8,348 bases of DNA from Kiritimatiellia bacterium (GTDB taxonomy: Bacteria > Verrucomicrobiota > Kiritimatiellia > SLAD01): positions 1 through 8,348 of the forward strand of contig SLLF01000159.1 in NCBI GenBank assembly GCA_007134175.1, given 5' to 3'. A program made the position numbers and the translations under genes. Below the pieces are notes generated by a model. That model was given only the letters and a program-made list of their open reading frames with translations. It was not told where the DNA came from and made no database searches. Shown here piece by piece: positions 1 through 6,005 of the stretch. Numbering within the stretch: the first letter of the stretch is position 1; each line of letters starts with the position of its first letter.

Positions 1-56
1 ACCAACACTTCAATAAGCGTGAAGCCGTGGATCTTCCGCTTATTGCGCCGCGCCAT
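1..56 (-). CDS. Prepilin-like protein, N-terminal fragment cut by the window edge (possibly GspJ/PilW-like)
   Basis: Reading the minus strand from an ATG at 56-54 gives 18 codons, M-A-R-R-N-K-R-K-I-H-G-F-T-L-I-E-V-L, before the window ends. This is a textbook class III (type IV prepilin) signal: a basic leader, the G/F cleavage site after Gly11, and Glu at +5 of the mature protein, followed by the start of a hydrophobic helix. The start lies 17 bases inside the end of the preceding GspI/PilV-like gene, in another frame, so translation is probably coupled. In GspG-H-I-J gene order the next member would be a GspJ/PilW-type minor pseudopilin, and the position suggests that. With only the leader visible, the subfamily is inference from gene order; only the prepilin signal is seen. 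Confidence 0.85.
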   Translation of the reverse strand, partial: MARRNKRKIHGFTLIEVL

Positions 57-552
57 GATTATAGATCTCCGTATAAAAGACATAGGTTGGTTCCGTGGGG
101 CCGAACTGGCCCGGTCGTATTGACAGGCGCACCCCCTTGCGGTTGTCATCATTCGTGTCAAGCAGCTCCAGTCGATAGCGGATGCCTCCATCGACGTAGG
201 TTTGCGGTTGCCCCGGCACGGTGCGGACACCGGCCTTCTCATAGACGTTCACCAGCCATTCGTTGGGCGCGGTAAAGACCAACTCCAAATCATTGGGGTT
301 CGCCCAGACACGGGACCCGCCGGGCACCGGCAGCCTCATGGTCCCTTCCAATTGATCCAGCGGCGTGCGCTGTAGTTCCGCGCGGATAGCATCAAACACC
401 TCCTGGGCAAACAAGGCGGCCTGGGTTTCCTCAATGGCCCGCTGATTGATTTGCAATCCGGTAGGGAAAATGCCGATCAGCGCCAACATGCCGACGCTGA
501 TGACCAGCAAGGCCAGGGCAATCTCGACTAAGGTAAAACCGTCGCGCTTCAT
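40..552 (-). CDS. Minor pseudopilin, GspI/PilV-like prepilin
   Basis: A 170-residue protein with a very short leader, MKRDG, then F-T-L-V-E, so prepilin peptidase would cleave after Gly5 and leave Phe6 as the methylated N-terminus, with Glu10 at +5. The hydrophobic helix (about residues 6-29) ends in a G-I-F-P-T-G-L turn. That turn recalls the PilV/GspI group and the Verrucomicrobia 'Verru_Chthon' prepilin cassette (resemblance from memory, not searched). The remainder is a soluble head with no motif I recognise. The ATG overlaps the stop of the upstream GspH-like gene in an ATGA arrangement, and no Shine-Dalgarno sequence is visible, which points to translational coupling. It would act as a minor, probably tip-complex, component of a type II secretion pseudopilus or type IV pilus in the inner membrane and periplasm. 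Prepilin identity is firm; the GspI assignment is moderate. Confidence 0.88.
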   Translation of the reverse strand: MKRDGFTLVEIALALLVISVGMLALIGIFPTGLQINQRAIEETQAALFAQEVFDAIRAELQRTPLDQLEGTMRLPVPGGSRVWANPNDLELVFTAPNEWLVNVYEKAGVRTVPGQPQTYVDGGIRYRLELLDTNDDNRKGVRLSIRPGQFGPTEPTYVFYTEIYNHGAAQ

Positions 553-1205
553 GGGTTGTACTCGCGTATGGAACTCTGCCCTGTCACGCCACCTATTTCG
601 ATACCGTAAACGGTAGCATTTCCTTCAATTTCGGGAACCGGAGGACCGGTAAAGGGGATCGACCCCGCAGCCAGATAAACCGCTCTCGGGCTAAACCCGG
701 CATCCTTTAAAGCACCATCCGGCCGAAAGGTGAGGGTGACCAGCGTCTGCGTACCTGAATTTTCATTCGGAAACGGTACGTCTTCCAAATGATTATTTGT
801 GCTTTGACCCGAGAACGAAAAAACGTTTCTGTTCCCACCCGAGTGGAACTCGGCTTCCGGATCGATCACCACCCCTTGCGGCAACCGTTCCCACCCGGTT
901 AAATATTCGCCATCCCGGTGACCATAAAGCGCATAGGAAGAATGAGCCAGCCCGCGCGTGTCATCGTTAAACGACAGATCGGCGTCCGGCAACAATACCG
1001 AGACCTGCTGCCGGGTGGTAATCGCCGTTTGTCGCGCCAGCGAAACGGCGGTGTTCAACTGGAAGGCAGCGGAACGCAGCCGTCCCCCTTCTGCAATCCC
1101 CCGGAAGGCTGGAACAGCGAAGAGCGTGACCAAGCCGATGATCCCGACCACCACCATCAACTCGACCAGGGTAAAGCCGTGCAGTGGACTACTTGGCGGC
1201 CTCAT
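549..1205 (-). CDS. Minor pseudopilin, GspH/FimT-like prepilin
   Basis: A 218-residue prepilin. I start it at the ATG at 1205-1203, giving leader MRPPSSPLHG then F-T-L-V-E, with cleavage after Gly10 and Glu15 at +5. The open frame continues upstream to 1478, but that part lies inside the preceding gene and would put about 100 residues ahead of the cleavage site, so I reject it. The helix (about residues 11-32) is followed by G-G-R-L-R-S-A-A-F-Q-L-N-T-A-V-S-L-A-R-Q-T-A, the alpha-helical signature typical of GspH/FimT proteins, in which a stretch of small residues precedes 'LARxxA'. A T-F-R-P-D-G motif and a terminal T-G-Q-S-S-I-R-E-Y-N-P tail also fit GspH. There is no clear Shine-Dalgarno sequence, and 97 untranslated bases separate it from the upstream gene. 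It overlaps the next gene by 4 bases. Its role would be a minor pilin of the secretion pseudopilus. Confidence 0.85.
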   Translation of the reverse strand: MRPPSSPLHGFTLVELMVVVGIIGLVTLFAVPAFRGIAEGGRLRSAAFQLNTAVSLARQTAITTRQQVSVLLPDADLSFNDDTRGLAHSSYALYGHRDGEYLTGWERLPQGVVIDPEAEFHSGGNRNVFSFSGQSTNNHLEDVPFPNENSGTQTLVTLTFRPDGALKDAGFSPRAVYLAAGSIPFTGPPVPEIEGNATVYGIEIGGVTGQSSIREYNP

Positions 1206-1302
1206 GCTGACCGTCGGTTCAACGGGACGACCCGCCCTACCGGAAGCGTGGTGGGCGGAACGAGGCGGTGCCCAGATCCTCCGAACGGTTTTGGGATAGA
1301 TC

Positions 1303-1851
1303 TTAGTCGGGTTCATGGGTCGAGATATCGTCGCTGGTTTCGGCACTCTGGGTGCGACCGTGGCTGAAGACCACGGCAATGGTACGGAAATTCTGATTCC
1401 GATAGCGCACCCGGCCGTCGTAGTTCGTATCCATAATGATGGAGTATTGCGTATCCCAGGGATCCGCGTATTCGCCATCAGCTCCCTGCGCTTCCAGAAA
1501 TACCAGGCGGCGAGGGTTATGCTGGGTGTCCTCGCCGGTCAGGATCTGTATGATCGCGCGGCTGTCATCCTCTGAATAGGTCTGATCCGGTTGCCCCTGA
1601 TCACCCGCCGGCACCGGTAGGCGATTGTATTCATTATAGAATGCGCGAATAGCAGTCAGGATCGACTGCACCTCCGAGCGGGCCTGCGCGCGGCGGGCAC
1701 TTTGGGTGGCGCGTCCGATCGTCGGCAGCGCGATAGCGGCCAGGATGCCGATGATCGCAACCACCACCAGTAATTCGATCAGGGTAAAGCCTGCCCGTCG
1801 CGCCGACCGCTTGCAGGCGGAAATGCTGCACAAGCTGACACAATTATTCAT
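1303..1851 (-). CDS. Major-pseudopilin type prepilin, GspG-like (second of two paralogues)
   Basis: A 182-residue protein read from the ATG at 1851-1849. A GTG at 1857 is possible but lies only 3 bases from the A-G-G-A-G ribosome site at 1861-1865, whereas the ATG has a 9-base spacer. The leader of 21 residues ends R-R-A-G, then F-T-L-I-E-L-L-V-V-V-A-I-I-G-I-L-A-A-I-A-L-P, with Glu26 at +5, close to the GspG consensus. The head carries E107-D-T-x-x-N-P-R-R-x-x-F-L119 and D130-P-W-D133, with an Asp-rich D-T-N-Y-D-G segment after it; D-P-W-x-x-x-Y is characteristic of GspG C-terminal domains. The same blocks occur in the gene just upstream, so the two are paralogues. It would be a pilus-shaft subunit assembled from the inner membrane. 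Its ribosome site overlaps the stop codon of the upstream gene, so the two are likely co-translated. Calling it GspG rather than another type IV pilin is moderately sure. Confidence 0.87.
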   Translation of the reverse strand: MNNCVSLCSISACKRSARRAGFTLIELLVVVAIIGILAAIALPTIGRATQSARRAQARSEVQSILTAIRAFYNEYNRLPVPAGDQGQPDQTYSEDDSRAIIQILTGEDTQHNPRRLVFLEAQGADGEYADPWDTQYSIIMDTNYDGRVRYRNQNFRTIAVVFSHGRTQSAETSDDISTHEPD

Positions 1852-1860
1852 TATCACATG

Positions 1861-1865
1861 CTCCT
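1861..1865 (-). promoter_or_regulatory. Ribosome binding site that decides the start of the second GspG-like gene
   Basis: The minus strand reads A-G-G-A-G here, 9 bases before the ATG at 1851 and only 3 before the GTG at 1857, which favours the ATG. The TAG stop of the upstream prepilin gene (1866-1864) lies within this site, so terminating ribosomes stand directly on it. Confidence 0.65.
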
Positions 1866-2481
1866 ACCACGTTCGCAACGCCCGGCGATTGTCGTTGCCA
1901 CCCCCCATGGACCAGGCAATCACATTTCTTCTTATCGTACCGCCACCCAAGGGGTCCGATATTTCCCCGTCACTCCTGATAATAATCCGGTACGGATTAT
2001 CCCATGGATCAATAAAATTACCGGCCTCATCAAGCGAATCCTCGGTCACCGACAGGAACGTATAGCGCCGGGGATTGTTGCTGGTATCCTCCGCCCGCAG
2101 GATGTTGATCAATCCCGCGTTACCGCCGACGAATTCGCCCGTGAGCGGCCAGCGGCCATACTCGCGCTGGTACGCTTCCGTGGCGCGCACGATGGAGCTG
2201 ATCTCGGTCATCGCCTTGCCCCGGTTGGCACCGTCCAATCCCCGGCCGATCATCGGCACCGAGATCGCGGCCAGAATGAGGATGATGCCGATGACGACCA
2301 GCAACTCCACCAGCGTGATACCCGCCCGGCGACGATCCGCTCTACCAGCGCAGACTCCATGCGCCCCCCATGCGGCGGTCGCCCACCGGGCCCGACGAGC
2401 CCGGCTACAATCATGCATTCTTTTTTGCATCCTCTTCTGCCGCAAAACGCTAACTTGTTTTTCCTCGGACACTTGCTTCAT
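1864..2481 (-). CDS. GspG-like prepilin with repeat-derived long leader (first gene of the operon)
   Basis: A 205-residue prepilin whose processing site is R-R-A-G54 then I-T-L-V-E-L-L-V-V-I-G, with Glu59 at +5. Position +1 is Ile instead of the usual Phe. The head has E131-D-T-x-x-N-P-R-R-x-x-F-L143 and D158-P-W-D161, the same blocks as the next gene, so the two look like diverged tandem duplicates. The leader is unusual. From the ATG at 2481 it is 54 residues, from the ATG at 2430 it is 37, and from the ATG at 2418 it is 33. No in-frame start exists nearer the cleavage site. Much of the leader (residues about 17-39) is encoded by a palindromic repeat whose sister copy lies 240 bases away. 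I keep 2481 because the promoter at 2517-2545 places transcription start near 2510; ribosome sites do not settle the choice. Prepilin identity is firm, the start is uncertain. Confidence 0.82.
   Translation of the reverse strand: MKQVSEEKQVSVLRQKRMQKRMHDCSRARRARWATAAWGAHGVCAGRADRRRAGITLVELLVVIGIILILAAISVPMIGRGLDGANRGKAMTEISSIVRATEAYQREYGRWPLTGEFVGGNAGLINILRAEDTSNNPRRYTFLSVTEDSLDEAGNFIDPWDNPYRIIIRSDGEISDPLGGGTIRRNVIAWSMGGGNDNRRALRTW
2365..2432. repeat. Palindromic repeat copy 1, inside the prepilin leader region
   Basis: The core 2386-2426 aligns with 2626-2665: C-C-G-G-G-C-C-C, seven variable bases, then G-C-C-C-G-G-C-T-A-C-A, a spacer containing T-G-C-A and a run of six T. C-C-G-G-G-C and G-C-C-C-G-G pair as a short hairpin, while the loop differs between the copies, as in palindromic extragenic repeats. 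A G/C-rich arm to the left (2365-2385) also resembles the other copy loosely. This copy lies within the open frame of the first prepilin gene and encodes part of its leader. Confidence 0.7.
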
Positions 2482-2516
2482 AGACCTGTCCCGTACCTGC
2501 TCTCAGTATGTACCCC

Positions 2517-2545
2517 ATTATACGCCATTTGTTAAGCGTTGTCGC
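2517..2545 (-). promoter_or_regulatory. Sigma-70-type promoter for the pseudopilin operon
   Basis: On the minus strand a perfect TATAAT (2522-2517) follows GCGACA (2545-2540, 4 of 6 to TTGACA) with a 17-base spacer. Transcription would start near 2510, about 29 bases before the ATG at 2481. It is in the right place and direction for the first prepilin gene, and nothing else on the minus strand lies between. The -35 is only fair; the -10 and spacing are strong. Confidence 0.6.
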
Positions 2546-2605
2546 CAAAAGGGGGAACCGCGACTGAACATGCCGCAGATTCCAGCCGCAACCCCTGTGG
2601 TAGCC

Positions 2606-2672
2606 GCCCACGGCGGGGGCGGCTGCCGGGCCCAGCGTGCCCGGCTACAGCCTGCACGCTTTTTTATCATCT
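2606..2672. repeat. Palindromic repeat copy 2, intergenic
   Basis: Sister copy of the repeat at 2365-2432, in the same orientation. G-C-C-G-G-G-C and G-C-C-C-G-G-C form a 7-bp stem around a 7-base loop at 2625-2645. A second hairpin abuts it: A-G-C-C-G-C-C-C at 2602-2609 pairs perfectly with G-G-G-C-G-G-C-T at 2617-2624. The six-T run follows at 2660-2665. The composite of two hairpins flanked by G-T-A-G-C-C and G-G-C-T-A-C is typical of dispersed palindromic repeats. Confidence 0.7.
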
Positions 2673-2695
2673 GTTCCAGCGCGTTGCCCAAATGG

Positions 2696-2782
2696 AGATT
2701 CCTTCGACTTCGCTCGGAATGACGGACCGGGATCCACCGCTTCTGCTTGGTTTTGGTCATCCCGAGCTTGTCGAGGGATCTC
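2696..2782. repeat. Inverted-repeat element with TTCGACTTCGCTCGGAATGAC arms split across both ends
   Basis: The left arm (2696-2723) and the reverse complement of the right arm (2756-2782) share A-G-A-T, C-C, T-C-G-A-C, G-C-T-C-G-G and A-T-G-A-C in order, with a few substitutions and two single-base gaps. About 32 bases separate the arms. Sequences of this kind are, from memory, a very common dispersed repeat in environmental bacterial genomes. No gene is visible in it. Confidence 0.6.
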
Positions 2783-2844
2783 GCCGAAGGCGTCTTTTCG
2801 ATTCGAGCAACACACCCTTCTCGGCAAGACCCTATCCCACCACC

Positions 2845-2866
2845 GGCTTCTTGTGAAGCCATTTTC
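2845..2866 (+). terminator. Possible intrinsic-terminator-like hairpin, orphan
   Basis: G-G-C-T-T-C (2845-2850) pairs perfectly with G-A-A-G-C-C (2855-2860) around a TTGT loop and is followed by ATTTTC. The shape fits a weak rho-independent terminator on the plus strand, but no plus-strand gene lies upstream in the window, and the T-tract is short. It may be the remains of an earlier arrangement or simply part of the repeat-rich spacer. Confidence 0.25.
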
Positions 2867-2871
2867 TCGGA

Positions 2872-3117
2872 CTGACCCGCATTTCACCGGAATTCCGGTC
2901 AATCTGCTGCATCTGTGCGCCCCCCGCGGCCTCGTGCCGCGGGAGCGGGAGTTTAGGCTGGCTACAGGCTGTGGCTAAAGCGAGCCCGCAGTGAGCGCGC
3001 ACAGGAGAATTGCTTCTTTCTCGCTCAAATCGGGCTCTTTCCTCTACGTACGGTGGAATAGCTCGAGGAAGTTTGGCCCCCACGGCACAAGGCCGCCACG
3101 TGAGAAATGCGGACTAA
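2872..3117 (+). repeat. MITE-like structured repeat, copy A (inverted relative to copy B at 6006-6255)
   Basis: Reverse-complement comparison with 6006-6255 shows a roughly 250-base repeat. By hand, 87 of 92 bases match between 2897-2988 and 6228-6137, and similarity continues with small gaps to the ends. The element has terminal inverted repeats: here CCGCATTTC (2877-2885) and GAAATGCGG (3104-3112) are perfect complements. It also holds an 8-bp hairpin (2923-2930 with 2936-2943) and a nested stem (2982-2988 with 3031-3037, 2992-2997 with 3022-3027). There is no open frame I believe in, so if mobile it would need a transposase acting in trans. It ends about 60 bases before the phosphorylase gene. 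Confidence 0.8.
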
Positions 3118-3121
3118 ACAC

Positions 3122-3150
3122 TTGCCAGCGGCAGGGGGAATCGCTTTACT
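3122..3150 (+). promoter_or_regulatory. Candidate promoter for the phosphorylase-transglycosylase pair
   Basis: TTGCCA (3122-3127, 5 of 6 to TTGACA), a 17-base spacer and TTTACT (3145-3150, 4 of 6 to TATAAT). Transcription would start near 3157, about 20 bases before the ATG at 3178. It lies just outside the end of repeat copy A. A modest match that could occur by chance. Confidence 0.35.
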
Positions 3151-3177
3151 GCAGAGCCTGCTTAAATAAACAAGAGG

Positions 3178-5331
3178 ATGATAGACGATATGGTTATTGA
3201 AACGACACCAGTGGCGGATATACGGGTACCGGATGAGGTTTCGCGGTTGCGTGAGCTGTCCTACAATTTGTGGTGGAGCTGGACCCCGCGGGCCCGGCGC
3301 TTCTTTTCCACGATCAATGATAACCTGTGGGCCACCTACCGCAATCCGGTCCAACTGCTCATCAACATCGAGCCGCACCAATGGGAGCGATTGATCAGTA
3401 ACGGCGGGGCGTTCATGTCGGACTATCGCCGGGTGATTCGCGACTTCGACCGCTACATGGCGGCGGAATCCACGCCGTTCAAAACGCAGTACCCCGATTA
3501 TGCCGGTGGACCGGTAGCCTATTTCAGCACGGAATTCGGGTTACACGAATCGCTGGGCATCTATTGCGGCGGGTTGGGCGTGCTGTCCGGCGACCACGCG
3601 AAAGCCGCCAGCGATTTCGGCCTGCCTTTTGTCGGCATCGGTATCCTTTACCGCAAAGGCTATTTCCGGCAATCGATCGATCCGGACGGTCGTCAGCATC
3701 ATATTTTCCAGGATTTTGACTTCTACCGCTTGCCGCTGCGCCCGCTGCAGTCCAGCAGCGGCCATCGCCTGATCGTGACGGTGGACCTGCCGGGGCGCCA
3801 GGTGCAGTGCCTGGTCTGGGAACTGAAAGTGGGCCGCGTCAATCTCTACCTGCTGGATACCGACATTCCCGAGAATGATGTGGCCGACCGGCCCATCACG
3901 TCGCAGCTCTACGTGCGGGGCCGCGAGATGCGCCTGTGCCAGGAGCTGGTATTGGGACTGGGCGGCGTGCAGGTCATCAAGGAGCTGGGGCTGGAGCCCG
4001 CGGTCTGGCATATGAACGAGGGACATTCCGCCTTTCTGGCCATCCAACGCCTGCGGAACATGTTGCAGGCCGGCCGTTCCTGGGATGAAGCAACCAAGAC
4101 CATACAGCACGACACCGTATTCACCACCCACACGCCGGTACCGGCCGGCAACGAGGTGTTTGATGTCGGATTGGTAGAGAAATACATGGCTCCTTACGCG
4201 GACGCCATGAACGTGGATAAGCAGCGGCTGATCGCCATGGGCCTCTCCTATCCCGACGGGGGCGGCCAACCGTTCAACCTGACGGCCCTGGCCATCCGCA
4301 TGAGCCGCAAGGTAAACGGCGTCAGCAAACTGCACGGGGAAGTCTCCTCCCACATGTGGCATCATCTCTTCCCCGGCAAGTCAGCCAAGGACAAGCCGGT
4401 CAAGCATGTGACCAACGGGGTCCACGTGGCGACCTGGCTGGGCCATGATATGCGCACCCTGATCGAGGAGGAGCTGGGCATGGACTGGAACGAGCACCTT
4501 GCCGATCCTGATTACTGGGCGCGGGTTCGCGACCTGCCCGCCGACGAGTTGTGGGCGGCCCACGGCCATCAGAAAGAACGGATGGTGAAACTGGTACGGA
4601 CGCGACTGGTACAGCAGTTCGCGCGGCACGGCAAGAGCCCGGACGAGATGCGCGAGGTGGGCCGCCTGCTGGATCCCAATGTATTGACCATCGGTTTTGC
4701 CCGCCGCTTTGCGACCTACAAACGCGCCGGTTTGATCTTCCGCGATTACAACCGGCTGCGCGCCATCTGTAGTAATCCGGAACGTCCCGTCCAGTTCATC
4801 TTCTCCGGCAAGGCGCATCCGGCCGATCAGCCGGGACAGGAACTGGTACGGGATATCGTGAACCTTGCGTTCCATTCCGATCTCGCGGGTAAAATCTTTT
4901 TCCTCGAGGACTATGAAATAAGGGTGGCACGCCATTTGGTACAGGGCGTCGATGTCTGGCTGAATACCCCGCGGCGGCCGCGCGAAGCCAGCGGGACCAG
5001 CGGGATGAAGGCGGCCATGAACGGCGCCCCCAACCTCAGCATTGCCGATGGCTGGTGGCCGGAGGCGTTCAACGGCAAGAACGGCTGGCTGATCAGCGAC
5101 GGGCAGGAGTTCGACAACGAGGATATGCAAGACCACGAGGACGCGGTCTCGTTCTACGAAATCATGGAGCAGCACGTCGTCCCCTCCTACTACAGTGAGC
5201 GCCGGGACGGGGTGCCTCAGAAATGGGTTGAAATCATGCAGGAAAGCATGGCCACCATCATCCCCGCTTTCAGCGCGGCGCGCATGTTACAGGATTACAC
5301 CCGCGACTTCTATATGCCGGTGGCCGGGTAG
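3178..5331 (+). CDS. glgP: Alpha-glucan (glycogen/maltodextrin) phosphorylase, GT35 family
   Basis: A cytoplasmic enzyme that uses inorganic phosphate to release glucose-1-phosphate from alpha-1,4-glucans. The 717-residue protein has the compact TIGR02094-type architecture, shorter than animal or E. coli GlgP. It opens with the DUF3417-like block L-R-E-L-S-Y-N-L-W-W-S-W. Further landmarks are EFGLHESLGIYCGGLG from residue 119, HMNEGHSAFL from 278, FTTHTPVPAGNE from 315, NGVHVATWLG, GFARRFATYKRAG and FSGKAHPADQPGQ. Last comes EASGTSGMKAAMNG, where Lys611 is the expected pyridoxal-phosphate lysine. All key blocks are present and nothing looks broken. Start: G-A-G-G abuts the ATG at 3178 with no spacer, whereas the in-frame ATG at 3190 (Met5) lies 12 bases after it; 3190 may be the real start. 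The transglycosylase gene follows after 6 bases. Function is certain at family level; the preferred chain length of substrate is not visible. Confidence 0.96.
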   Translation: MIDDMVIETTPVADIRVPDEVSRLRELSYNLWWSWTPRARRFFSTINDNLWATYRNPVQLLINIEPHQWERLISNGGAFMSDYRRVIRDFDRYMAAESTPFKTQYPDYAGGPVAYFSTEFGLHESLGIYCGGLGVLSGDHAKAASDFGLPFVGIGILYRKGYFRQSIDPDGRQHHIFQDFDFYRLPLRPLQSSSGHRLIVTVDLPGRQVQCLVWELKVGRVNLYLLDTDIPENDVADRPITSQLYVRGREMRLCQELVLGLGGVQVIKELGLEPAVWHMNEGHSAFLAIQRLRNMLQAGRSWDEATKTIQHDTVFTTHTPVPAGNEVFDVGLVEKYMAPYADAMNVDKQRLIAMGLSYPDGGGQPFNLTALAIRMSRKVNGVSKLHGEVSSHMWHHLFPGKSAKDKPVKHVTNGVHVATWLGHDMRTLIEEELGMDWNEHLADPDYWARVRDLPADELWAAHGHQKERMVKLVRTRLVQQFARHGKSPDEMREVGRLLDPNVLTIGFARRFATYKRAGLIFRDYNRLRAICSNPERPVQFIFSGKAHPADQPGQELVRDIVNLAFHSDLAGKIFFLEDYEIRVARHLVQGVDVWLNTPRRPREASGTSGMKAAMNGAPNLSIADGWWPEAFNGKNGWLISDGQEFDNEDMQDHEDAVSFYEIMEQHVVPSYYSERRDGVPQKWVEIMQESMATIIPAFSAARMLQDYTRDFYMPVAG

Positions 5332-5337
5332 CCGGCG

Positions 5338-5997
5338 ATGAAACGCCCCGCATGGCACCGGTGGGCGCGCCCGCTTAGCCGTAAGGCGGGGCTACTGGTG
5401 GTTGCGGTCCTGCTCCTCGCGGGCAGCCACGTCTGGTTGAAAAACCGTGCGCTGCAGCGCGGCGCGAGTGTTTGGGACGCGTTGGAGCAACACTTGATCC
5501 TGCGGCAGGAGGCGGAAACCTGGCTCACCGCCAGCATCTTCGGGGACAAACTGGTGGCTGCGATTATTCAAGTGGAGTCCGGCGGACGCCCCTACTTGGT
5601 TGGCGCGGCCGGTGAGCGCGGCCTGATGCAAATCATGCCCGATGCGTGGAACGATATGACCCGTCAACTGTTTGGCCGGCCCCAACCTTTTGAGATGGCG
5701 TTTGACCGTACCATGAACGTGGAAGTGGGGCGTCGCTACCTGGTGTTTCTGCAGCAGTTCCTTTATGCTCGACGCGAGGAATGGCAAGCGGATGAACGCA
5801 GTCTGTTGCTGGCCTGTTACAACGGCGGCCCGGGACGCGTGGCGGCGGCGGGTTTTGATCTGCAGCAACTGCCGGCATCGGTGCAAGAGTATGTCGTGCG
5901 CGTGACACGCGTGCACGACGAGCTGCTCGGAGCCGACGCCCCCCGCTTCCAGGAGATCCTGGCCACCGGATTGCCGCCCGCCGAAGCTACCCGGTAA
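5338..5997 (+). CDS. Membrane-anchored lytic transglycosylase, SLT domain
   Basis: A 219-residue protein with a basic N-terminus (about residues 1-17), one hydrophobic segment at about 18-34 (A-G-L-L-V-V-A-V-L-L-L-A-G) acting as membrane anchor or uncleaved signal, a short linker, and an SLT domain from about 65 to 195. Family motifs are in order: V-E80-S-G-G with Glu80 as the likely catalytic acid, GLMQIMP at 95-101 and ACYNGGPGRV at 159-168. Such enzymes cleave the MurNAc-GlcNAc bond of peptidoglycan with formation of an anhydro-sugar, here on the periplasmic side. No LysM or other wall-binding domain is present, so it resembles minimal transglycosylases that serve envelope machines. It starts 6 bases after the phosphorylase stop with no clear ribosome site, suggesting co-transcription and coupling. 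Repeat copy B begins right after its stop. Confidence 0.93.
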   Translation: MKRPAWHRWARPLSRKAGLLVVAVLLLAGSHVWLKNRALQRGASVWDALEQHLILRQEAETWLTASIFGDKLVAAIIQVESGGRPYLVGAAGERGLMQIMPDAWNDMTRQLFGRPQPFEMAFDRTMNVEVGRRYLVFLQQFLYARREEWQADERSLLLACYNGGPGRVAAAGFDLQQLPASVQEYVVRVTRVHDELLGADAPRFQEILATGLPPAEATR

Positions 5998-6005
5998 GAC
6001 TTGGG

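Noticed and set aside
1206..1478. N-terminal extension of the GspH-like gene up to 1478
   Set aside because: It overlaps the upstream GspG-like gene in another frame and would place about 100 residues before the prepilin cleavage site; the ATG at 1205 gives a normal 10-residue leader.
2386..2426. Palindrome plus six-T run as an intrinsic terminator
   Set aside because: In both copies the T-run is about 15 bases past the hairpin, too far for a rho-independent terminator.
1858..2535. 225-residue plus-strand open frame
   Set aside because: It is antisense to the first prepilin gene, whose protein has clear family motifs; this frame shows only low-complexity Arg/Pro-rich sequence.
2365..2672. 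CRISPR-like direct repeats
   Set aside because: Only two copies, 240 bases apart, each itself palindromic; no regular spacer pattern anywhere in the window.
2539..3083. Several overlapping 80-115-residue frames in the spacer on both strands
   Set aside because: They run through repeats and hairpins, and similar peptide stretches from the two repeat copies come from the DNA repeat itself, not from coding conservation.
3541..5175. Two long minus-strand open frames (274 and 264 residues)
   Set aside because: Both lie opposite the phosphorylase gene, whose plus-strand reading has every expected family block; they are antisense shadows of a G+C-rich gene.
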